Assembly: GCA_020912385.1 (NCBI GenBank)
Contig: CP087214.1
Coordinates: 744,001 to 808,000, forward strand
DNA length: 64,000 bases
Direction of reading: 5' to 3'
Origin: Neofusicoccum parvum
Lineage: Eukaryota; Ascomycota; Dothideomycetes; Botryosphaeriales; Botryosphaeriaceae
Positions 1-11,058 of this stretch are shown in pieces (the first letter of the stretch is position 1; each line of letters opens with the position of its first letter). The translations under genes were made by a program, and so were the position numbers. The notes under the pieces were generated by a model, which was not told the DNA's origin, did no database searches, and saw only the letters and a program-made list of their open reading frames with translations.

Positions 1-266
1 ACGCGCACTTTCTGCGCAAATCCAATGCATCGTAGCAGTATGAATAGCTGGCGGGCCGAACTGGACACAGCGCTGAGAATTGGCGGGCTCTCTGCAGTGT
101 CGGACATTTTGGAGGTGTGATCTAGTCGGTGCTGTCCTGCTGCCTGGAGAAGACTTTGTGGAAGGAATCTTGCGGTATATTGTATTCCCGAAGTTATTGC
201 ATAGCCCAGCTTAACGTACACGAGACTTCCGACGGCGCCCTGCTGAATGAGAAAAGGAATTGTATT
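1..266. other. left-edge spacer, no gene seen
   Basis: This stretch lies downstream of the OST5-type gene, which is transcribed leftward. I see no coding segment with plausible splice partners. It probably holds that gene's 3' untranslated region. Confidence 0.4.
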
Positions 267-666
267 TTATACGTAAACGCCGGCCGCGCAGATCATGTAG
301 ACAGCTCCGAAGCTGCACCAGTCAGTAACAGTTCGTATTGGAGAGGCGCAGGGTCAAATACCCAAAGGCCAGCGAGGCAGGGACGCCGAGGACAGGCAGC
401 GTGACGATGGACCGGGCTGTCGCCTTGTCAGCATGCGCAGGCCCGTCAATTGCAGCCTGGTTCTTCTTACTGAGGCCGAAGATGCCAGTGAGGATGAACG
501 CTGTGCCGTAGGGTCAGCCAAAGTCCGGGCAGCAGTTCGCGACGCGCGTACCAGTCAGGAGCAGCAGAAAGCCGACGATGAATTGAGCGTTCTTGGAGAC
601 GGAGGGGTAGTAGGGCTGGGCGGCAGACGCCTCCCAGATATCGAGCAGTGGCGACTGGGCAGACAT
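267..666 (-). CDS. ost5: oligosaccharyltransferase small subunit, OST5/TMEM258 family
   Basis: Small two-span membrane subunit of the ER oligosaccharyltransferase, which transfers the N-glycan to nascent proteins. The spliced gene has four exons: 666-552, 500-471, 416-362 and 312-267, 246 nt in all, giving 81 residues. Each intron is about 50 nt with a GT donor, AG acceptor and a CTGAC-type branch site. The first membrane span (about residues 27-47) ends in LTGIFGL. The second follows the motif TLPVLGVPASLAFG, and the C-terminus is ICAAGVYV, the near-invariant end of this family. Length agrees with yeast Ost5 and human TMEM258 (about 80-86 residues). The start at 666 is the only ATG giving the short N-terminus usual for the family. 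Reading through the middle intron keeps frame but inserts about 18 hydrophilic residues into the short loop, so I removed it. It is divergent from the Kelch gene. Confidence 0.88.
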
Positions 667-1014
667 GGATGTGGCGGAGCGAGCGTAGCGGGGGCGTTGA
701 GGCTCAAGGTAAACGCACCTGGAGAGCGCGACGGCAGACAGCTGCGTTCGGTTGCGTATACGTGGTGTTGCTGGGCCAGCCCTAACTAGGCCGCGCGGAG
801 ACAGCGGCCGGGCGCACCAAGCCAGGCCCGAGCGCACCCAGCGTGGCGGCCCGGCAGGCTTGAGAACTTGGACGGAGCGCTTGGAGGCCGCTGCCAGCCT
901 CATCCTGAGCGCATCAGTTCATTGTCCGCCTCGCTCAGGCTCACAGGGCAGGCTCACCCGCTCGCATCGCATGCTTTTTCCATGACTGTGTGCCCACCGA
1001 CGTAACCAATCCGG
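667..1014. promoter_or_regulatory. shared upstream region of the OST5 and Kelch-BTB genes
   Basis: This 348-base interval separates two divergently transcribed genes and must hold both core promoters. I see no convincing TATA box or known operator. Open frames crossing it are GC-driven. Confidence 0.5.
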
Positions 1015-3314
1015 ATGGCCTCCGCTGTTAACCAGGCCCTTCACGTTCTCAGCAACCCTCCTCATTCCTCCCCCTCGTCCTCCACCATTCCCGTTTCCAC
1101 CACCGCGTCCAACACCACCTTCGTCATGTCGGCCAGCTCGGCCAGCTCGGCCAGCCCCGTGCTGCGCAGGCGCAGCGGGAAGAATGAAGGCTACCGCCCC
1201 AAGATTGTCACCACCGTCGGCGCCAAACCCGCCTGCCTGGTCAACGCCTCCGTGACCTACGTCGGCAACGACCAAATTTATGCCTTCGGCGGTTTCGATC
1301 AGTACACCGACGAGGGTGAGTGATGTGCCCACGCCGCGACGCTCGACACGCAGCGCATCTAATGCATCGCAGTCTACAACCATGTGCTCCGTCTGAATCT
1401 CCAGACCCGCCAGTGGAACCTGGTCGACAACTACGGCGACATTCCGGGTGTTCGCATGGGTACGTGCCGCGCCGAAACCGTCGCATATTTGACCATTCGC
1501 TCACTTGTCCAACAGGCCACACTGCCAGTCTGTGGCAGGGTAACAGGCTGCTCGTGTTTGGTGGTGAGAACGAGCACCGCACCTACCTTCACGATGTTAT
1601 TATCTTCGACCTGCAGAGCGCCCACTGGACCCAGCCCGACATCCACGGCACTCCTCCCAAGGGCCGTGCCCGCCACTCAGCCGTCATCCACGACGACAAG
1701 CTCTTCATCTTGGGTGGCATGAGCGGTGCCGACAACTACGTCCTCGACGACATCTGCTACCTGGACCTCAAGACGTGGACCTGGTCCCGTACTTGGCGGT
1801 TTGTCCCGCGCTACGACCACACAAGCTGGGTTTGGGACGGCAAGATTTGGGTGTTCGGAGGACTTGGAGAGGACATGGAGAAGACGAGCGAAATTTGGTG
1901 GCTGGACATCCGCGGCAGCCCTGCATTCGAGGCTGCCATGGCATACGGCACACCTGGCAGGGGAACCGTGGGAAGGACTCGGGACTCGAATTCATCGACT
2001 TGGCGTAATCAACTGACCACAGGCAATACTGGATATGCTGCGAACTCAAGCAGCGTTCAGACCAACCCCGCCCACATGTCTGGCCACAGGCCACTGTTCG
2101 CGCCGGGAGCCATCTCCTCGTTGAAATTCGTTGCCAGCCAGAACCTTCCGACGCAAGCGCTGGGCACCCACTTCCATGTCTTTACCTCTGGCCAGCTTGT
2201 CGACTTCGTTACGCCGGCGTCCGTCATGTCATCGTGTGACATCAGTCTTTCGACGCTGGACCTTGACACTCTGCGCTGGCACAAGCTTGCTGATGGCAAA
2301 GACATGTTCCCTCCCAATTATCGCTGGCACTACTGCACCCTCAACGAAGATGGCACCCACGCGTGGTTGCTCGGCTGTCCAACTGACCCTGCTAACACCG
2401 GCGACGCCACTGGCGAGTACCTCAGCGACGTGTTGCCCATCGACCTTACCAAATTTGGCTTGCTCGGCAACTCTCTTACACATGAGACCCGCGCCGAAGT
2501 TCACAAGCTTCCGTCTTCAGATGCGAACGAGAATTCGCCGCTTTCAGGAATCGGAGCAGACTTGGCCAAGGTTTTCGACCAGCCCCCAGAGACCGGAAGC
2601 GGTGTGGACTTCCAGATCACAGCCGAGCGCGATTTCGACGACGACTATGATGATGATGTCTCTGTCGTCGGTGAATCATCATTGGCGCAAGAGTCTGCGC
2701 CGATCCACGTCCACAAGATGATATTGCAGGCACGCTGGCCTCATTTCGCTCGCATGTATGCGTCACAGATGCTCGAGTTCCACACCAAGAAGATGCACAT
2801 TCCGGAGCCGTACAGCACAGTTCGAGCGTTCTTGCATTATCTGTACACCGACAGTATTGCCCCTCGCGCCAGTAACGGCCCCTCGCTCCGTGATGTAGCT
2901 GGTATGCTTGTCATGGCAAACATCTACGTTATGCCTCGCTTGCGCATCCTCTGCGTCAACAGACTGCACAAAGAGCTGGACGTCGAGCATGCAGCGATTA
3001 TCTGGGAGCGCGCCAACACTGCCGGCGAAAATTGGCTGAAAGAGAGGGCTGCAGACTTCTGCATGACGTACTGGGGCAAAATTGTGCGCACCAAGGGCTT
3101 CCGCACTCTGCCGAAGCGCAGTCTTCTCGAGCTCTGCGACGAAGTGGACGATCACGGTCGCGTCCTCAGCGGCGAGGAGCTGGAGGCACTTGGAGCCCTT
3201 GCTGGCATTAAGTATCCTGGTCGTGAAGGCCGCAAGCGCAGCGCTGGAGTGCTGACGGGCGACGACATTGAGGAAGGTGAGAACGACGATGATGAAGGCA
3301 TGGAAATCTCCTAA
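1015..3314 (+). CDS. Kelch-repeat and BTB domain protein (Ral2-like)
   Basis: Exons 1015-1315, 1373-1459 and 1516-3314 give 728 residues in frame. The N-terminal half holds Kelch blades, recognisable by IYAFGGFD, LLVFGGEN, LFILGGMSG and IWVFGGLGED, each followed by aromatic residues. From about residue 520 the segment beginning IHVHKMILQARWPHF is a BTB domain, followed by a BACK-like helical region and an acidic tail. Kelch followed by BTB is the layout of fission yeast Ral2, which activates Ras signalling in mating and morphogenesis. That assignment comes from architecture and remembered similarity only. It could equally be another Kelch-BTB cullin-3 adaptor-like protein. An acidic stretch of Asp residues near residue 505 precedes the BTB. 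Both introns are typical short fungal introns. Confidence 0.85.
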
Positions 3315-4178
3315 GTTGACGCTACACTGATGTTTTTTTTTTTTGACAGAGCTTGATGTATTCGCGGCTCTTCGCTTGTCTGTCGCTTTTCCTTGACGAC
3401 TTTCTCTGGTTCACGAAAGGACGAAAACAGTATTTAATCAGGCTTGGGCAGCATGGCTATGGCGCTTTACGAAAAATTGCGGAGGGCATTGCTTTCACAC
3501 GGGCGTGTTTTCCAAGGCCGGAGGTACGTGGAAGGACATCGGAGTTTTATTTATGGCTGGGACAACGAAACTGGACATTTTCACGATCAGCGCAGGGAAT
3601 AGATCGCGTGGCTTCTCATGAATTACTTCAAAAACAGCCGGCAGCGTAGCTTTCAGCAACACTTGACCACGAATTGGGAACGGCCCAGACGAGTGTGCTG
3701 TGATTCCGGGTAAAATGGGCCAGGGGCCGGTGCGGCGGCGGTGCGGGTTGGCCTGCCCCTCTTTCTGCGACGTCACCTGGCTACCCCGCGGTGGCCCCGT
3801 TGACTGGACCCACGCTTCCTCGATCCACAGGCGGAAAAATTCAGGCCAACGCGGCAACGCGAAGCGCCGAGCTCGACGGCCAATGGCCAGGCCCCAAGGC
3901 CGCCCGGTGCGACAGACATCGTGAGGTTTGGTCTCGTGGTCGTGGGGCTCCGGGTCCCACCCGCTCCCACCTTCCGGTGGGCGGCGTGGGCCCGCGAAGC
4001 TGTGGCCCACGGTCCGGCCAGCTGTCCAGCTGCTCCCCCATCGTGCAAAGACACGCCCGCGGAAGCCCGCCGAATTCATCGCGCCCACCGCGAGATCTCC
4101 TGAGTCCCTGCAGATTCAAAAGCTTATTCGCTTGCCCTCTTGAAGCTGGGATCGGCAGGTCTGCGTGTCTTTTTTCCT
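3315..4178. other. spacer between the Kelch-BTB gene and ladA
   Basis: This stretch holds the 3' region of the Kelch gene (a T13 tract near 3330) and then a GC-rich upstream region for ladA. I see no gene. Confidence 0.5.
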
Positions 4179-4206
4179 CCCCGCCAACAGAGCTCCTCCT
4201 CCCCGC
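4179..4206. promoter_or_regulatory. two possible CreA-type sites upstream of ladA
   Basis: The hexamer CCCCGC occurs at 4179-4184 and 4201-4206, in a pyrimidine-rich leader 40-67 bases before the ladA start. Its reverse complement GCGGGG fits the CreA/Mig1 consensus SYGGRG for carbon catabolite repression, and paired sites are the functional form in Aspergillus. In a region this GC-rich the match may be chance. The position is likely inside the 5' untranslated leader. Confidence 0.25.
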
Positions 4207-4245
4207 CCACCCCCTCCGACAGCTGTCTTGTGAACCACCGCAAAA

Positions 4246-5450
4246 ATGTCGACCGCCATGACCAGCACCACAACCGTCGAGCCCTCCAAGCCGAACATTG
4301 GCGTCTACACTAACCCCAACCATGACCTGTGGGTGGCGGAGGCCCAGCCGACGCTGGAGCAGGTCAAGAGCGGCGCAGCACTGAAGCAGGGCGAGGTCAC
4401 GGTTGCGGTGAAGAGCACTGGCATCTGCGGGTTTGTTTCCCTCCCTTCGCGCAGTTGCTCCCCTCACAAGACCATTTCGGCGTTACTGACACGGATCCCC
4501 TCCTGCCTCACAGATCAGACGTGCACTTCTGGCACGCGGGCTGCATCGGGCCCATGATCGTCAAGGGCGACCACATCCTCGGCCACGAATCCTCGGGCGT
4601 GGTGATAGCCACGCACCCGTCGGTCACCTCGCTCAAGGCGGGCGACCGGGTGGCCGTCGAGCCCAACATCCCGTGCCACCAGTGCGGGCCGTGCCTGATC
4701 GGGCGGTACAACGGGTGCGAGAACGACCGGTTCCTGTCGACGCCGCCGGAGGCGGGCCTGCTGCGCCGCTACGTCAACCACCCGGCCATCTGGTGCCACA
4801 AGCTGCCCGACCACATGAGCTACGAGGACGGCGCCATGCTCGAGCCGCTGGCCGTCGCCCTCGCCGGCATGCAGCGCGCCCACATCCAGCTCGGCGACCC
4901 CGTGCTCGTCTGCGGCGCCGGCCCCATCGGCCTCATGACGCTGCTCTGCTGCCGCGCCGCCGGCGCCGAGCCCCTCGTCATCACCGACATCGACGAGGGC
5001 CGCCTCAAGTTCGCGGCCGAGCTGGTGCCGGGCGTGCGCACGCACAAGGTCGAGTTCTCCCACACACCCGAGCAGTTCGCGGAGGCGGTGGTGAAGAAGA
5101 TGGACGGCAACGAGCCGGGCGTGGCCATGGAGTGCACCGGCGTCGAGAGCAGCATCGCCGGCGCCATCCAGGCGGCCAAGTTCGGCGGCAAGGTTTTCGT
5201 CATTGGCGTCGGCAAGAGCGAGATCAAGATCCCCTTCATGCGCCTCTCCACCCGCGAGGTCGACCTGCAGTTCCAGTACCGCTACTGCAACCAGTGGCCC
5301 CGCGCCATCCGTCTGGTCGCCGGTGGTGTTATCGATCTGAAGAAGCTGGTCACGCACCGCTTCAGCCTGGAGGATGCGGTCAAGGCCTTCGCGACGGCAT
5401 CGGACCCGAAGACGGGCGCGATCAAGGTGCAGATTCAGAGCTATGATTAG
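4246..5450 (+). CDS. ladA: L-arabinitol 4-dehydrogenase (medium-chain zinc dehydrogenase)
   Basis: Oxidises L-arabinitol to L-xylulose with NAD+, a cytosolic step of fungal L-arabinose catabolism. Exons 4246-4430 and 4514-5450 give 373 residues, and the junction restores the motif [18 protein letters not shown]. The catalytic-zinc Cys and the GHE motif are present. The structural-zinc set of four cysteines lies in [15 protein letters not shown]. The Rossmann motif is GAGPIGLM, followed by an acidic residue (ITDIDEG) that favours NAD over NADP. The signature [20 protein letters not shown] and the length match fungal LAD better than xylitol dehydrogenase (about 355 residues). Sorbitol dehydrogenase is the close alternative. 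The start has an A-rich context (gcaaaaATG). Two possible CreA sites lie just upstream. Confidence 0.92.
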
Positions 5451-6204
5451 ACGGGATGAACTTGGTAGATGATACTTGCGGGGAGTCGTTGAGCATACGG
5501 TGTTTTTGGCCTTGAGACTGGGTGGGTGGGCTGTGTTGGGTTCAGAGACTATGATGATATTGATGAGCATAGATTGACATCTCACGAGAGCGTTTCGGAA
5601 TAGATTGGTCTACTTTTTCACGTTCATGAAGAGAGGTCCTGAGAATGGCAAATGGTCTCGCTAGATGCTGAAGTCAGTAGACATTTGTTATATCATTAAC
5701 TTTCGGTCTTCATCCTACTCGATCAAAAGCTAATCTTTCCGCTGCATCCTCTTCCTCCAAACCTGAGCACAGAGTCAGAGGTACACAATCAGAAGCACTC
5801 ATGCAACAATTCTTTGGAGCTTAACGCCCTGCTATCCTCTGCCAATATTGTCCACCGGGCCTCCGATATCAAGAAAAGCAGCAGCATGAACTCACCTGGA
5901 TTACCGGGCGAATACGACCAACTAAATACTATGATGCAACTATCCAGCATCTTCCTAAAATTTACTCATCATTACCGGCGCTGATGTCGTAGAGACAGTC
6001 TCTATTACACGACCAGCCCAGTGCGACTTACGTCGATCAATTCTCATCAGTCACTAGAGCCATGTTCACTGTTTCTCCAAACATTGAGGTATCTTGGAAG
6101 CTGTCATATACCTGAATTTCTATCAATTCCGCTGATTAGCAACTTTTGCATCGTATAGAAACTCCGTAAGACCCAAAGCCAGTATTTTCCAGTCACTGTT
6201 CACC
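5451..6204. other. convergent spacer between ladA and cyp6
   Basis: Two genes end facing each other across this AT-richer interval, which should contain both 3' untranslated regions. I found no further gene. Confidence 0.5.
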
Positions 6205-7664
6205 CTACCTGCGCCTGTCATAATCTCGGTCTCGGTCATCACGCCTGTAGCGATCTCGACTCCTGTCACGTCTCCGGTCATCGCGGTACCTATCGCGGCT
6301 CCTGTCCCTCCTGCGATCATCACGGTTGTTCTCGCCACGATAGCTGTCACTGTCCCGATAATCTGATCCTCGCTGATCCGTGTTCCTATCTCTCCTCGGG
6401 CTCCTGCTCCTGTCGCGCTGCTGGCGTCTTTCATTCTTGTCGAACACCAGACCATATTTCTTGGAACCGCTGTCGCGGTCATCGGGGTACTCGGCGCGGT
6501 ACTGTCTCTTCTTCTCCAGACTTGCAACACCGCCGAACCCGCCTCCATGTGCATGCTGGCGCTTGGAATTGGTGGCGTCGCGCCACAGGTTCGAGAGCTT
6601 TGAGACACTTTGCGAGAAGTCCACGTGGATGCGGTGGTCATCGATCAGCACGTCCTGCATCTTGAAATATGCCTGTTCGCAAGACTTCTTCTCTTCGAAC
6701 TCGATGAAGGCGTACTGAAGGCTGTCGCCTGTCTGCCTGTCACGGATGACCTCACATGACAGAATCTTGCCGAAGCGGGAAAAGATAAGCTCCAGGTCTT
6801 CGTCTTGTGTGACCGGATTGAGCTTGCAAACGAACAGGACGTTCTCCGGTGGCTTGACCTCGGCAAACGGCAAATCACCCATCATTTCAAGGGTCAAGGC
6901 TTGTGCGCGCGCTTCTCTCTCACGTCGCAACCTTTCCACCTGTTCCTGATCCATGTTCTCGTCCAGATCTTCGTCGTCCCGGATCCGCACCGTGGCCAGT
7001 TGCGCTTGAGTGGGGACAGGGCTCTCTGGGGGCTCTGCAAGGCCAGAAGGGTCTGGGAATGGATCGTCTAGGACGATAGTGTGTCGTATCCTTATATCTT
7101 TCAGAGGTCGTCCGTTATCGTCAATGAAGGCGGTGTTGATCTTCTCAAGCGCATCGAAGCCCTCCACCACAGTGCCGAAAACGGCAGCCTTCCCGTCCAG
7201 GTACTCCAGGTTCTCCCCGAGTGTAACGATGAACTGGCTGCCGGCCAGGCGCGCATCCGGATCAGCCGACGATGGCACGGTAGCCATGCTGACGGTGCCT
7301 CTCTCGACATGCTTGAGCTTCGGGTGGAACTCGGGTACGAACGTCTTTCTGGAGGAGTTCTGGGGATCGAGCAGGCCCCATATGGACGAGCCCCCGTCGC
7401 TGTCCTTCGAATCGGGGCCGAGGGGATCGCCGGTCTGGAAGGAGAAATCGCGCTGGACGGAGTGGACGGGGGCGTAGTTGTAGTATTTAATCTTGCAGAG
7501 CTTCAGGAAGCTGGAGGACAGGGGGAACGGCTTAGTAGGCGTGTTCAGCATCCAATGGCCAGGCGGGAGGCGGAGCGAACTTACTTCTCACAGCATTTCG
7601 GGGCCTCGCTCACCAGCAGGTCGATGACGATGTCGCCGACGCTGGTTTCAAGTAACACGGACAT
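6205..7664 (-). CDS. cyp6: cyclophilin-RRM peptidyl-prolyl isomerase (PPIL4/Cyp6 type)
   Basis: Nuclear cyclophilin linked to the spliceosome. The first exon, 7664-7585, encodes [20 protein letters not shown]. An intron of about 74 nt (7584-7511) follows, then exon 7510-6205, giving 461 residues. The cyclophilin domain spans about residues 1-165 and includes [21 protein letters not shown] and [15 protein letters not shown] coiled, charged linker follows ([17 protein letters not shown]). The RRM lies at about 240-325 with RNP-2-like LFVCKLNP and RNP-1-like LQYAFIEFE. The C-terminus is an Arg/Asp/Ser-rich tail of repeated RDRSRDRYR units, as in splicing factors. Domain order and length match fungal Cyp6 and human PPIL4. 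Confidence 0.93.
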
Positions 7665-10600
7665 GGCGGTGACGCGGACACAGACGGCAGCCGCTGAGGG
7701 TCATGCGCGAGCAGAGCGACGGGCGCGGGCTGGTGCAACGCGGAGGATGCGACGAGAGGAGGCGGCTCTCTGCAACGGAACTTTGACGGCGGAGCTCGTC
7801 GACGCGACATCACCGCGCGCCGATCCGGGCCGCGCTAGGCCGCTTCGGGCAGGGCATGGTCTGCTGCACCTGCTTGCTGCTTCTTCAGCGGCCCTGCCCT
7901 GCTGCGCTGCCTCCCTCCATCGCTCTGCTGACCGTCACGCTGCGCTCCCTGCCATCTGCAATCGCCTCCGCTCTGACATTGCGTCCGTCGCGCATCTTCT
8001 CCTCCTGCCGCTCTTTCGTGTCACCTCAGGCGCTCCTCTAATCTGTGCAGGCCACCCCCGCTGCGACGCTCGCACGCCAACGTCGCGGTGATTTGATGCT
8101 ACTATTCTGGACTCGTCCGCTCCGACACAATCACTGCAGCCGCGGCAGTGTCGAGTAACAGTCACCGTGAAGGCTGCCGGCTGGCAAGCATGCCGATTCG
8201 ATTGAGCCCTGTTGACTGACCGGTAGAGCTGCAGCAAGACGCGCCACAGCTTCGGGATGCTGCTGCAAAGGATGACCACCCCCGGCCAGCGAGGGCCCTC
8301 CTGCAAGTCATGCCCTGGACGATGCCGCCGTCGGGCGGCCAGCCGCTGTCTTGCGCGTCGATCGAGCGTCTTCGCGGCCCCGGACTGTTGAGGGCTATCT
8401 GCTGCCGCGGAACGGCACGCAGCCTCATCTCGGACTATCGCGTGTGCTGGTTTCATACGCCCGCCCTGCGCGCCCAGTGCGTGCCCCAGGCTGCCGTCCG
8501 CATGCACTGCGCTTCGCTCGCGCGTGAGCTTTCGTTTGCATTGCAGCCGTCGGAAACTATGCAAGGCTGCGTCCTTCACCCTCCCTTTTCACCAAGTCTT
8601 CTGCGCCTATCTCTGCCCGTCTCTCCTTGATTTGCCCCCCGCTTGCACAGCTGCCGGCTCGTCCGCATGTACCTGCTTCCCCGCAGCCTGTGTCATGCCC
8701 TCTCGCCTTTTGTTTGTCTCACCCCGCCTGGACTTCTCCATGTTTGGTAGGACTTGGTCCCACCGGCACATGGTCTGGAAGGCACGATACCTGTATGGTA
8801 CCTGCCGCTCTTCTGGGAGATGACGCCAGCCCTGCATGCACGCCTTCACACCTGACGCCTTTCTGCGCTTCAAAACCGTATCCATGCAGACGCGCTTGAT
8901 AGCTTGCAGCTTGAGAGATGCAGAGCGCTCCTCGAGGTCTCCGCCCCGTGATCATGTGGTACGTTGAGGAGTCCTTTCCGGCACCGATTTTGCCACGGGC
9001 TACCAATGCAGCGCTACCGCAAGGTACCTCTGCTAGCAGTTGCTGCATTTCTGCAAGCATGCCCAGATCGCGTCAGGCTCGCGATCTTCCAGGCGAGATG
9101 GTTAGCTTAGGCCGAGAATATTCAACGAGTGCGGGATGCCGAACAATCCAGGACGACAACCACGCCAGGCTCCACCCGTGCACCTTCACGCTCCTGTCGG
9201 AGAATGTCAACAGCGCGGCAGGCGGCAAAAGTAATATGGACAGTCGCACGGGCCGCCTCAGCCCATCTCTGGCACTGTCAGCGCTGACTTGACTGCAATG
9301 CGGCACGGCATGTTGACGCTTAAAGATTTTCCGGGCATTTGTGGCGCGACCACATGAAACCTTCAGGCCCAATGGTCTCAAAGGCCTCAGCTCCCTCACT
9401 AACCCCCACAGCTGCTGTAACAGCGCTTGATTGGGCTTTTTGCGTTGTGGATCGCTGCCGAACGGCTACGTGCAGCCACTCAGCTCTTATTGGACTCGCT
9501 TTACGACCCCTGTGGATCTCACCCTACCGTATCAAAAGTACTCGCCGTCCCGGGTTTGCTTGGCCCCTTCTGCAGCCACCCTAGGGCCCTGGATCTCAGC
9601 GCTGTAATGTCCGCCAGGAAGTCTCACGCTTCCCTGTTATCCGTCGGTCAAGAGGCGTCTATCCGCGAGACGAGGCTGTCTGGTCGACATGCTGTCTCGG
9701 TGCCTCAACCATATGCTGGAGGGTGGATTTCCCCTGGAATTGACATCATGGCGATCGCGGATGATCTTCAGAATCGAGCTCCCCTGAACACGGCTACTTG
9801 CTTGGTTGGCGTTCCCCATCACAAATATTCAGGGAACCGATTGCCGATGTCGTTTGCTTTACTTAATCGGCGAGTGACGAAACATGGATCTGCCGCCAAG
9901 CCGTTCATTTGTACAGACAGGGTCCATTATGCATAGTCATGTTTGCCTCCCATCCGCTGTTCCGGTCCCAGAATGTCTGCGCCGTGTCAGAGCCACAGGA
10001 TGCGTCGCGCACGAGCCCTTCCCCACTGGCGTCTCGGACGAGTTATCCGGATGTCGCTCTCTTACGCCGACTTGGAGCGGAAGACTCTGTTACACTTTCC
10101 TTCGGCCCTTGTTCACGCACTGCCTGCTCTGTGTCACCTCCAGGCCGGAAGCGTCAGCCTTTTCATCTGATCTGGATGCCAGAGGACGCTCGGGGTATGG
10201 GGCGTAATCTTTCGATTGCTCAATGCAAATGTTTCTGTGCGTGTTGTTTGTCTCATTAGCTGCCGGTCTGGCCTATGTCTCCCGGGGTCGAGATGAAGCA
10301 AATGGGTCAAGCTGCGTGAGAAAGGCTGGCCGCCTGGATATGTACGAACTTTAGCAGAGTTCCTCAGCTCGTCCGGTCTCTCTCACATCGGCGCTGTCAT
10401 TCAAGGCCCCTGACCAGGTAAAATTCAACACAACAGTGGTGGCACGTTTCACTTAGTTGCGGACGTACTGAAGAGACCGTTGTGGCTTGTCCAGGATTAG
10501 CCCGTGCTCCCTTGGCGATGAAATGGATCATGCAATCTGGCGGGCGTATCTACCCGTGTCGCCCAAGCGCTGTCTTGTGCGAGAGAGGGGCAATGGGCTT

Positions 10601-11058
10601 GATACCTCCTGGCTAGGATGGATCAGGCATGGCCAATACCCGGTACTCAGCCTGACGTGCACTGCCCACAAGCATATTTGCGGCCCAGAGTAAGCCAAGC
10701 AGCGTCTGCATCTTTGGCCATCTGCGTCTAGCAATCGCAAATAAGCATTGGGCCAAAGCACTCCACCACAGATCACCCATCTATAATACCCATGCACCCC
10801 CGGAACCCCATGATCTAGCTCTCTACCCTGCATAAGCTTTGGCCGACTCTGTCTCTACCGTGACCAAAACCACCCTCAGCCACGGTCGAGCATCAGGATC
10901 ATCCCAGACCAGAGCGTCGTCACCTCACGATCAATCGGAGCGCAAACGCAAACCCGCAGTTCCCCTTCGGCGGTACCTGCAGGGCAACTTCCGTTCGTTG
11001 TTCCTCCCCACGGGCGCAGATCTCGAATGCAGTCTTCGCCCTAATAAACCTTCAGGCC
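7665..11058. other. 3.4 kb gene-free interval between cyp6 and the Zn2Cys6 regulator
   Basis: Open frames on both strands here are short, have no recognisable motifs and lack consistent splice partners. The left end must hold the cyp6 promoter. The rest is upstream of the divergent zinc-cluster gene and may be a long promoter or leader, with several pyrimidine-rich tracts and many upstream ATGs. Confidence 0.45.

Noticed and set aside
4515..5585. 356-residue frame antisense to ladA
   Set aside because: It mirrors the GC-biased third positions of ladA, lacks domain features, and is rich in Val, Ala, Asp and His.
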